Shown: positions 1 through 5,259 of the stretch, in pieces
Numbering within the stretch: position 1 is the stretch's first letter
How the letters are laid out: each line of letters opens with the position of its first letter
Source of the DNA: Bacteroidia bacterium
GTDB lineage: Bacteria > Bacteroidota > Bacteroidia > Bacteroidales > Dysgonomonadaceae
Length of the DNA: 5,259 nucleotides
Assembly: GCA_030539475.1 (NCBI GenBank)
Contig: JAUNRY010000169.1
Coordinates: 1 to 5,259, forward strand
Reading direction: 5' to 3'
Program-made: the position numbers and the translations under genes
The notes under the pieces: model-generated
The model's input: only the letters and a program-made list of their open reading frames with translations
Databases searched by the model: none
Told to the model about the DNA's origin: nothing

Positions 1-4
1 TTGG

Positions 5-23
5 CTTCAAAGCTTGTTTGAAG
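5..23. repeat. Short perfect inverted repeat (7-bp arms, 5-nt loop)
   Basis: CTTCAAA at 5-11 is the exact reverse complement of TTTGAAG at 17-23, with GCTTG between them. The arms are AT-rich and no T-run follows on the plus strand, so it is a poor intrinsic terminator as seen. It could be the remains of an upstream gene's 3' end, an operator-like site, or chance. Confidence 0.35.
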
Positions 24-214
24 GGTAAAAGTTTGTGGAATGTTGCCTTGAACCCCCCCGGATGAGCCAACGTACGGAAAATTTTTGCTCCCAAGGTGAG
101 TGTTCAACGAGATTATCGGAATTTTTCTGCCTTTTTAAAGGAATTTAAATCATCCGTTCAGCCATTTGCAAGATTAAAATCCAAATCTCCCGTCTCAAAC
201 TCCCAAATTGTGTT

Positions 215-222
215 TATCTTTG
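215..222 (+). promoter_or_regulatory. Bacteroidota -7 promoter element for the methyltransferase gene
   Basis: TATCTTTG at 215-222 fits the TAnnTTTG -7 consensus of the Bacteroidota primary sigma factor (established for Bacteroides). Transcription would start near 228-230, leaving a leader of about 20 nt before the ATG at 248. A TTTG -33 element is not visible at the expected 19-21 bp spacing; the nearest upstream TTTG (165-168) is too far away. The call rests on the -7 match and its position. Confidence 0.6.
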
Positions 223-247
223 CACCTTAATTATTGAAAATCAAAGA

Positions 248-1729
248 ATGAATCAACCGGAAAATTATCCAATGATCGCCAAAACCATGGCGGAACTCGA
301 AGACGTGCTGGCCGAAGAACTGATTGCTTTGGGCGCCAACGATGTAGAAATAGGAACGCGCATGGTGTCTTTCTCCGGCGATAAAGGGTTGATGTACAAA
401 GCCAACGTTCATTGCCGTACGGCATTGCGGATTTTGAAGCCCATCTATAATTTCAAAGCCGAAAATGCCGATGAGGTGTACGAAGCGCTCAAGCAAGTGA
501 ACTGGGAAGAGCACTTATCGCTCAACAAAACGTTTTCGATTGACGCGGTGGTGTTTTCACACATTTTCAACCACTCCAAGTTTGTGGCGTATAAAGTGAA
601 AGACGCCATTGCCGACTGGTTTAACGAACGATACGAAAAACGCCCTTCGGTAAGCGTTACCAACCCCGATATTGTTTTCAACATTCACATTGCACACAAC
701 AAATGCACGCTGTCGCTCGACAGTTCGGGCGAATCGCTGCACAAACGCGGTTACAGAATTGCACAAACCGATGCCCCGCTCAACGAAGTACTGGCTGCCG
801 GCATGATCCTGAAATCGGGTTGGAGAGGAGAAAGCACGTTTGTAGATCCCATGTGCGGTTCGGGAACGCTGCTCATTGAAGCGGCGATGATTGCCTTGGG
901 CATTCCTCCCGGCATTCATCGCGAGCATTTCGCTTTTGAGAAATGGAACGATTTTGACGACGAGCTTTTTAGCGAAATTTATAACGACGACAGCACATCG
1001 CGCGAATTTTCGCACCGCATTATCGGATCGGATATTTCGCCCAAAGCCATTGCCATTGCCGAAAAAAACATCAAAAACGCCGGATTAAAAAAGTACATCG
1101 ATGTAAGCGTGAAACCGCTGCAACAATATACCGAAGCGCCCGCTCCCAACGGCATTCTCATGACCAATCCGCCGTATGGCGAAAGGATAAAAGTGGACGA
1201 GCTCACGGAACTGTATTCCATGATAGGGGAGAGGTTAAAACATGTTTTTACCGGATACAACGCCTATGTTTTAAGTTACAAAAAAGAAAGTTTCGACAGC
1301 ATCGGCCTGAAACCTTCCAGACGGTTTTTTCTTTTCAACGGCGCGCTGGAATGCGAAATGCGCGAGTATGAAATATTTTCCGGCAAGCGCGACGACCGTC
1401 CAAAATCGGAGTCATCGCGCGAACGCCGCCCGCGGAACGACAGCAACCACCTCCAACGAAATTCCAAAGAAGGCTACCGCCGTTCCAGGCGCGCGGAGGA
1501 AGGCGATGAGCCCAAGCCAAAACGTGAGTTTCGCCCCAAACGCGAATTCGATAACGACCGCAAACCGCGTGGCGAACGTTCTTTTGACGGCGACCGTAAG
1601 CACGGCGATAAAAAACCTTTCAAACGCGAAGAACGTCCGTTTGACGGCGAGCGCAAGAGAGACGCAGACGGAAAGAAAAAACAGTTCCGGCTGCGGCGAA
1701 GCCCCGGAAAACCGGGTGATAACCGGTAG
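248..1729 (+). CDS. rlmL: THUMP-domain class I SAM-dependent RNA methyltransferase, RlmL family (23S rRNA m2G2445-type)
   Basis: This 493-residue cytoplasmic protein probably methylates the exocyclic N2 of a guanine in 23S rRNA, as the N-terminal half of E. coli RlmL does at G2445. An N-terminal ferredoxin-like/THUMP RNA-binding region (about 1-158) ends near the LDSSG segment. It is followed by a Rossmann methyltransferase fold (about 165-378) with the SAM-binding motif DPMCGSG (200-206), an acidic motif II residue D262 in GSDISP, and the catalytic NPPY (307-310). E. coli RlmL (about 700 aa) carries a second, RlmK (m7G2069) domain; this protein lacks it and ends in an Arg/Lys/Asp/Glu-rich tail (379-493). 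The ATG at 248 fits the -7 element upstream; M9 (codon at 272) is an alternative start. No Shine-Dalgarno is visible, as is usual in Bacteroidota. The family is clear; the exact target base is inferred. Confidence 0.9.
   Translation: MNQPENYPMIAKTMAELEDVLAEELIALGANDVEIGTRMVSFSGDKGLMYKANVHCRTALRILKPIYNFKAENADEVYEALKQVNWEEHLSLNKTFSIDAVVFSHIFNHSKFVAYKVKDAIADWFNERYEKRPSVSVTNPDIVFNIHIAHNKCTLSLDSSGESLHKRGYRIAQTDAPLNEVLAAGMILKSGWRGESTFVDPMCGSGTLLIEAAMIALGIPPGIHREHFAFEKWNDFDDELFSEIYNDDSTSREFSHRIIGSDISPKAIAIAEKNIKNAGLKKYIDVSVKPLQQYTEAPAPNGILMTNPPYGERIKVDELTELYSMIGERLKHVFTGYNAYVLSYKKESFDSIGLKPSRRFFLFNGALECEMREYEIFSGKRDDRPKSESSRERRPRNDSNHLQRNSKEGYRRSRRAEEGDEPKPKREFRPKREFDNDRKPRGERSFDGDRKHGDKKPFKREERPFDGERKRDADGKKKQFRLRRSPGKPGDNR
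1547..1657 (+). repeat. Imperfect FDxDRK repeats in the charged methyltransferase tail
   Basis: Three related units begin at F434 (1547), F446 (1583) and F465 (1640), reading FDNDRK, FDGDRK and FDGERK, with Lys/Arg/Glu-rich linkers between them. The second and third copies share TTTGACGGCGA at DNA level, which suggests recent partial duplication or constrained codons. The segment looks disordered and strongly charged. Such tails commonly assist RNA binding in Bacteroidota RNA enzymes, but a function here is only inferred. Confidence 0.7.
1671..1709 (-). terminator. Putative intrinsic terminator of the men operon, inside the rlmL 3' end
   Basis: Read on the minus strand, downstream of the menE stop: TTCCGG (1709-1704) pairs perfectly with CCGGAA (1690-1685) around a 13-nt loop, inside which GGC/GCC can form a further 3 bp. 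Three bases later comes a T6 tract (1681-1676), then C and TTT. Stem plus T-tract in this position fits a terminator about 27-65 nt past menE. The sequence also encodes residues around 475-488 of the methyltransferase tail. The 6-bp outer stem is short, so confidence is moderate. Confidence 0.45.
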
Positions 1730-1735
1730 TTTCGC

Positions 1736-2827
1736 TTATCCTTGTCTCAAAACCGAATGGGAAATCCTTTCCGCCGCCATTTCTTTTGCCGCTGCCCGGT
1801 CGGTTTTCCCGTTTCCGGTTTGGGGTATTGCCTCCACACGAAAAATATGCAGGGGGCGTTGAAAGCGCGGCAAGCGGCTTTCTATAACCTGGCGGATGTG
1901 TTGGGCATCCGTTCCCGATTCGATGAGAAGCGCTGCCGCCTCGCCCAGTTTCGGATGCGGAACCGACGTAACGGCAAAGTTTGCACTCATATACGGATGT
2001 AAAACCCGTTCCACTTCCTCTATTTGTATCTTTACGCCTCCGCTGTTAATCACATTGTCTTTTCTGCCCAGAACGCGGAAAGAGCCGTCCGCGCGTATTT
2101 CGGCTATATCGTTTGTGTAGAGGGTTTCATCGGCCACGTGCGGGGCATCGATAACCAGCGTTTGGTCTCCCGACAATTTTAGGAAAACACCGGGCAGGGG
2201 AGTGTAGTAACTGTCCGCGGCATGGCCGCTGAGCCTGCGTATCGCAATGTGCGAAACGGTTTCGGTCATTCCATACGTAGAGTAAACCTCGTGGGGGAAA
2301 TCGCGCAACAATTCTTCCGGCCTTTCATCCATAGCCCCTCCGCCAATAATCAGTTTCTTGATTTGTGAAATTCGTTTTTTCCCTTCCTCCGTTTGCAGGG
2401 AATTGTACACTTGTAACGGAACCATGGCCGCGAAATCTATCCCTTGCGTAATTTCCGCCATCGGATTCCCGGAAGGTTCCACCGGGCGAAGGTCGAGCCC
2501 GGCGTAAACAGCCCGCACAACCATCATCTTTCCGGCAATGTACTCCAGCGGCAGGCAGAGCAGCGCCTTGTCTCCTTTTTTCAGGCGGAGAAAATCGCAG
2601 GTCATCGCGGCGCTTTGCAGCATCCGGTCCTTCTGCACGACTATCGTTTTCGGTTTGCCCGTAGAGCCGGACGTGTGAAGTGTGAGCGTGGGCGATGGCG
2701 AAAACCACTCCCGGAGAAACAGATGAAGTTGGCGGTGGAAAGGAGCTGTTGCGGCAAACGCGGGAGGATTGCCTTCACATATTTCTTCCTTGCGGTAACA
2801 GATGCCGTCAACAATGATGCTGTTCAT
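1736..2827 (-). CDS. menE: o-Succinylbenzoate-CoA ligase, short form (MenE)
   Basis: This 363-residue enzyme of the ANL acyl-CoA synthetase superfamily adenylates OSB with ATP and transfers it to CoA. Motifs in order: P-loop TSGSTGKPK (52-60), LPLEYIAG (92-99), IGGGA (161-165), YGMTET (185-190), ribose-contacting D240 in YTNDIAEI, hinge region GRKDNVINSGG (254-264), and the C-terminal catalytic lysine K341 in PQTGNGKTDR. The family is usually about 450-490 residues; most of the N-terminal subdomain before the P-loop is missing, with no sign of a frameshift. The position matching the His of LPLFH-type motifs is Tyr96. The ATG at 2827 overlaps the menC end by 20 bp, implying coupled expression. 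The last gene of the cluster, it ends 6 bp from the convergent rlmL stop. MenE is favoured over other small acyl ligases because of its men neighbours. Confidence 0.93.
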   Translation of the reverse strand: MNSIIVDGICYRKEEICEGNPPAFAATAPFHRQLHLFLREWFSPSPTLTLHTSGSTGKPKTIVVQKDRMLQSAAMTCDFLRLKKGDKALLCLPLEYIAGKMMVVRAVYAGLDLRPVEPSGNPMAEITQGIDFAAMVPLQVYNSLQTEEGKKRISQIKKLIIGGGAMDERPEELLRDFPHEVYSTYGMTETVSHIAIRRLSGHAADSYYTPLPGVFLKLSGDQTLVIDAPHVADETLYTNDIAEIRADGSFRVLGRKDNVINSGGVKIQIEEVERVLHPYMSANFAVTSVPHPKLGEAAALLIESGTDAQHIRQVIESRLPRFQRPLHIFRVEAIPQTGNGKTDRAAAKEMAAERISHSVLRQG

Positions 2828-3878
2828 ATTCTTTCAAGTGTTTGTCCGGAAAGTTTCCCTGAGGGTTGAACCAAAGATGCCCATTCTTGATTTTTAGGGG
2901 AAAGGGAATGTTGTTGCTGTAAAGCGTACCCGTGCCGAGACCCTGTGGCAGCGGGTTGTTGAGCGTGGCGCACCATTGGGCGATGCTGTTCAGCCCGATG
3001 TTCGATTCCAGCGCCGAAGTAATCCACCAGCCAATCTGCCGCTCCCGGGCCAGCGCAATCCATTCGTTGCAACCGCTGATGCCGCCGTGCAAGGTGGGTT
3101 TCAGGATGATGTATTGCGGACGAATGGTGTCGAGCAGGTTTTTCTTTTCCTCCGGATGGTGTATGCCGATAAGTTCTTCATCCAGCGCTATCGGCAAGGG
3201 AGACGATGCGCAAAGCCGCGCCATTTCCGCCCATTGCCCTGCCCGGATGGGTTGTTCTATGGAGTGAATGTGCAACCCGGCAAGTTTTTGTAGTTTCCCG
3301 CGCGCTTCGCCGAAACCGAATGCGCCGTTGGCATCTACGCGGAGCGTAATTTTTTCGGCCGGATACCGGTCGCGGATAAATTGCAGCAGTTCCACTTCCC
3401 GATCGAAGCCGATAGCTCCTATTTTTAATTTGATGCAGCCAAAGTCGCGTTCCAACAGGTTGGCGGCTTGTTGTTTCATGTCGTCATATTCCCCCATCCA
3501 TATAAGCCCGTTGATGGGAATCCCCGCTTCGCCCCGGCCGAACGGGGTATTCCACAATTGCAGGGAGCGTTGCCGGTAATGACGCTCGGCCGTCTCCAGG
3601 CCGAAAAGGATGGAAGGATAGTTGCGCAACAGATCTGTGTCAACTTGCTGTTTTTCTTCCGTACTCCGGCACAAACGGGCGAGTGTTTCGGCATAGTTGT
3701 CGCCGAAATCGCAACTGAGGCCGGGCAGCGGCGCACACTCGCCCATGCCGTAGCGCGATGCGTCGCGGCTGTCGCGAAACAACACGTACCACACCTTGTG
3801 TTCGTGGTAAACCCCTCTCGATGTGCCTGCCGGCTTTCGGAAGCGAAGTTTGTACGGGATAATTTCTATTGTAAACAC
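2808..3878 (-). CDS. menC: o-Succinylbenzoate synthase, enolase superfamily (MenC)
   Basis: This 356-residue protein dehydrates SHCHC to o-succinylbenzoate in the cytoplasm. An N-terminal capping domain (about 1-115, with the GECAPLPG segment at 46-53) precedes the TIM-barrel domain. The full OSBS active site is visible: KxK at K150/K152, with K152 the expected catalytic base, Mg2+ ligands D182 (RVDAN), E208 (IEQP) and D233 (ALDEE), and the second catalytic lysine K260 (LKPT). Length is normal for the family. The start is GTG at 3876-3878, the only sensible start, since the next Met is residue 45 and lies inside the capping domain. A GGAGG lies 4 nt upstream. It begins 12 bp after menB and overlaps menE by 20 bp. 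Some OSBS relatives have side N-succinylamino-acid racemase activity; the men context makes OSBS the main role. Confidence 0.95.
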   Translation of the reverse strand: MFTIEIIPYKLRFRKPAGTSRGVYHEHKVWYVLFRDSRDASRYGMGECAPLPGLSCDFGDNYAETLARLCRSTEEKQQVDTDLLRNYPSILFGLETAERHYRQRSLQLWNTPFGRGEAGIPINGLIWMGEYDDMKQQAANLLERDFGCIKLKIGAIGFDREVELLQFIRDRYPAEKITLRVDANGAFGFGEARGKLQKLAGLHIHSIEQPIRAGQWAEMARLCASSPLPIALDEELIGIHHPEEKKNLLDTIRPQYIILKPTLHGGISGCNEWIALARERQIGWWITSALESNIGLNSIAQWCATLNNPLPQGLGTGTLYSNNIPFPLKIKNGHLWFNPQGNFPDKHLKEYEQHHC

Positions 3879-3882
3879 GTTG

Positions 3883-3887
3883 CCTCC
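3883..3887 (-). promoter_or_regulatory. Shine-Dalgarno-like GGAGG before the GTG start of menC
   Basis: On the minus strand GGAGG occupies 3887-3883, with four bases (CAAC) before the GTG at 3878. It sits in the short menB-menC gap. Bacteroidota rarely rely on Shine-Dalgarno pairing, and the other starts in this window lack one, so it may compensate for the GTG start or be coincidental. It supports the chosen menC start. Confidence 0.45.
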
Positions 3888-3890
3888 GGC

Positions 3891-4712
3891 TTACGGTAGT
3901 TTCGGGAACTTCTTGAAATCGGGTTTCCGCTTTTCCAGAAAAGCCTGTTTGCCTTCCTGCGCCTCGTCGGTGAGGTAGTAGAGCATGGTGGCGTCGCCCG
4001 CCAGTTCCTGAATACCTGCCTGTCCGTCCAGCTCGGCGTTGAGCCCGGCCTTTATCATTCGCAACGCCAGTGGGCTGTGCTCCATCATTTTTTCGGCCCA
4101 CTCCACCACCTCGTCTTCAAGTTGGTTGAAGGGAACAACTTTGTTTACCAATCCCATATCGAGCGCTTCCTGCGCGTTGTACTGGCGGCAGAGAAACCAT
4201 ATCTCGCGCGCTTTCTTCTGCCCGACAATTCGAGCCAGGTAAGACGAACCAAAACCGGCATCGAAACTGCCCACGCGTGGGCCGGTTTGTCCGAAAATGG
4301 CATTTTCAGAGGCGATGCTCAGGTCGCACACCACGTGCAGTACGTGTCCTCCGCCAATGGCGTATCCGTTTACCATCGCGATAACCGGTTTGGGTATGGA
4401 ACGGATCTGTTTCTGCACATCCAGCACATTGAGGCGCGGAACGCCGTCTTTACCGATGTATCCGCCTTTCCCTTTCACGTTCTGATCGCCTCCCGAGCAG
4501 AACGCTTTGTCGCCCGCGCCGGTAAGAACAATCACGGATACTTCCTCCATCTCGCGGCAGAGACGCAGCGCGTCGCTCATTTCTCCCGTGGTGGTAGGCG
4601 TGAAGGCGTTGCGGTAGCGGGGGCGGTTGATGGTGATGCGCGCGATGCCGTTGTAGTAATCGAAGAGAATATCTTCGTATTCTTTGATGGTTTCCCATTC
4701 TCGCTGTATCAT
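3891..4712 (-). CDS. menB: 1,4-Dihydroxy-2-naphthoyl-CoA synthase (MenB)
   Basis: This 273-residue crotonase-fold enzyme performs the Dieckmann-type ring closure of OSB-CoA to DHNA-CoA. Visible motifs are CoA/oxyanion-hole FCSGGDQ (71-77), GYAIGGGH (116-123), and GQTGPRVGSFDAG (141-153) with catalytic S149 and D151. Y246 in the LYYLTDE segment matches the conserved C-terminal tyrosine. The QTG triplet (142-144) has Gly where type II enzymes have Asp, so this is a bicarbonate-dependent type I MenB, as in E. coli (known family distinction). The reading frame stays open for 61 codons upstream to 4895, but those residues are unlike MenB and lie inside menD. The start at 4712 gives the normal length and the MIQREW opening typical of Bacteroidales MenB. 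Its ATG overlaps the menD TGA as ATGA, so translation is probably coupled. Confidence 0.97.
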   Translation of the reverse strand: MIQREWETIKEYEDILFDYYNGIARITINRPRYRNAFTPTTTGEMSDALRLCREMEEVSVIVLTGAGDKAFCSGGDQNVKGKGGYIGKDGVPRLNVLDVQKQIRSIPKPVIAMVNGYAIGGGHVLHVVCDLSIASENAIFGQTGPRVGSFDAGFGSSYLARIVGQKKAREIWFLCRQYNAQEALDMGLVNKVVPFNQLEDEVVEWAEKMMEHSPLALRMIKAGLNAELDGQAGIQELAGDATMLYYLTDEAQEGKQAFLEKRKPDFKKFPKLP

Positions 4713-5259
4713 TTTCTGTTGTTTTTTTGTTGTTGATAATAGGATGTTGTTTGTTCCCTGTTCACCTCCATGGATGTGAATACTTCCAGTAGAACAGGCC
4801 TGAGGCTCTTGTGGTTCACAAAAAGCGGCAAATGTTGCTGCAGCTCTTTTGCATTGTGTGCGGTGAGGCAGAGAAATCCTTGCTGTTCGGCCCAAGTACG
4901 CGCATCGGTAGCGTGTGCCGCCGCTATATATTCATTCAGGGCTTCCGATGCGTTTAGCCCCGGAAGGGAGTGAAAGATGCCGCCGCCGCCGTTGTTGTTC
5001 ACCAGAATGCGCAGGTTGGGAGTGATGTGCTTGTTCCAGAGTCCGTTCATGTCGTAGAAGAAACTCAAATCGCCGGTCAGCAGAAAGGTAAGCCTTCCCG
5101 ATACTGCGGCATAGCCCACCGCCGTGGATAACGACCCTTCGATGCCGTTGGTTCCCCGGTTACAGAAAACGTGTACCGAAGCAGGGATAGTAAACAACTG
5201 TGCTAGGTAAACGCTGTAGCTGTTTGCCAGGTGCAGGGCGGAGTTTTCGGGTAAGTTTT
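4709..5259 (-). CDS. menD: SEPHCHC synthase, C-terminal third (MenD), cut by the window edge
   Basis: The frame is open from the right edge; the last 182 residues are visible, out of about 550-560 usual for MenD. MenD is a thiamine-diphosphate enzyme that adds the succinyl semialdehyde unit from 2-oxoglutarate to isochorismate, the first committed step to menaquinone. The visible part is the ThDP pyrophosphate-binding domain: LHLANS near the edge, CNRGTNGIEGS (32-42), then the Mg2+/ThDP motif starting GDLS (62-65) and ending NNN (87-89), followed by GGGGIF. An internal TTG at 5195-5197 is not the start, because conserved MenD sequence continues upstream of it to the edge. The stop overlaps the menB start by 4 bp. 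The true start, promoter and probably menF lie beyond the right edge. Confidence 0.95.
   Translation of the reverse strand, partial: NLPENSALHLANSYSVYLAQLFTIPASVHVFCNRGTNGIEGSLSTAVGYAAVSGRLTFLLTGDLSFFYDMNGLWNKHITPNLRILVNNNGGGGIFHSLPGLNASEALNEYIAAAHATDARTWAEQQGFLCLTAHNAKELQQHLPLFVNHKSLRPVLLEVFTSMEVNREQTTSYYQQQKNNRK

Larger units (their letters stand above)
1..247. other. Non-coding leader upstream of the methyltransferase gene
   Basis: No coding region is supported here. All three plus-strand frames entering from the left edge reach a stop by position 65, so at most the last few codons of an upstream plus-strand gene could be present. On the minus strand the ATG at 163-165 opens only six codons. 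The stretch is more AT-rich than the genes and holds a C7 homopolymer (53-59), a small inverted repeat (5-23) and the promoter element at 215-222. I see no tRNA-like or riboswitch-like fold, but I could not run a structure search. Confidence 0.7.

Noticed and set aside
557..1015. A 152-codon minus-strand frame inside rlmL
   Set aside because: It is a shadow of the THUMP and SAM-binding coding region on the other strand; no family resemblance is seen.
1703..1716. A perfect CCCGG-AAAA-CCGGG hairpin at the end of rlmL as a plus-strand terminator
   Set aside because: Five base pairs with no following T-tract on the plus strand; it competes with the better minus-strand stem at 1685-1709.
1750..1821. 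A long imperfect hairpin as an rlmL terminator (AAACCG at 1750-1755 with CGGTTT at 1816-1821, GGGAAA at 1759-1764 with TTTCCC at 1805-1810)
   Set aside because: The loop is about 40 nt, the arms have mismatches and a size difference, and the stem is followed by GGGG rather than a T-run.
1368..1862. A 164-codon plus-strand frame overlapping the rlmL tail and running past its stop
   Set aside because: It is an Ala/Thr/Ser/Asn-rich shifted reading of the low-complexity tail, with no conserved features, and crosses into the antisense of menE.
3640..4101. A 153-codon minus-strand frame spanning the menB-menC junction
   Set aside because: It is an out-of-frame, Arg-rich translation of two well-identified genes on the same strand.
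4077..4736. A 219-codon open frame on the plus strand opposite menB and the menD end
   Set aside because: It is antisense to strongly conserved menB codons, its translation has no recognisable domain, and long antisense frames arise easily from the GC-rich codon use here.
4713..4895. A 61-residue N-terminal extension of MenB
   Set aside because: The frame is open, but the residues do not resemble MenB and overlap the conserved menD frame. The start at 4712 gives the normal family length and the ATGA junction.

Overview
The window looks like an ordinary piece of chromosome from a member of Bacteroidota, most likely order Bacteroidales. Three things suggest this: a TAnnTTTG-type -7 promoter element, translation starts mostly without a Shine-Dalgarno sequence, and a compact men cluster whose MenB and short-form MenE resemble Bacteroidales proteins as I remember them. 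The family or genus cannot be fixed from this sequence alone.

Layout: positions 1-247 are a non-coding leader with one small inverted repeat and, at 215-222, a good -7 promoter element. On the plus strand, 248-1729 encodes a THUMP-domain class I SAM-dependent RNA methyltransferase of the RlmL family. It has a charged, repetitive tail of about 115 residues in place of the second methyltransferase domain of enterobacterial RlmL. Only 6 bp separate it from the convergent minus-strand genes, which fill the rest of the window.

The minus strand is a menaquinone (vitamin K2) operon, transcribed from right to left: menD (3' part only, cut by the right edge), menB, menC, menE. The spacing is tight: a 4-bp ATGA overlap between menD and menB, 12 bp between menB and menC, and a 20-bp overlap between menC and menE. 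A likely intrinsic terminator for the operon lies inside the 3' coding end of the methyltransferase gene.

The men enzymes act in the cytoplasm on the route from isochorismate to the naphthoquinone ring. MenD makes SEPHCHC from isochorismate and 2-oxoglutarate. MenC dehydrates SHCHC to o-succinylbenzoate (OSB). MenE activates OSB to OSB-CoA. MenB closes the ring to 1,4-dihydroxy-2-naphthoyl-CoA. The MenH step (SEPHCHC to SHCHC) has no gene here, although menH lies between menD and menB in E. coli. The order of enzyme action (D, C, E, B) differs from gene order (D, B, C, E).

I found no mobile element, CRISPR array, RNA gene or defence system, and nothing that amounts to a new biological system. 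The points most worth a second look are the shortened MenE with an altered LPLxH-type motif, the missing menH, the repetitive methyltransferase tail and the terminator embedded in coding sequence.
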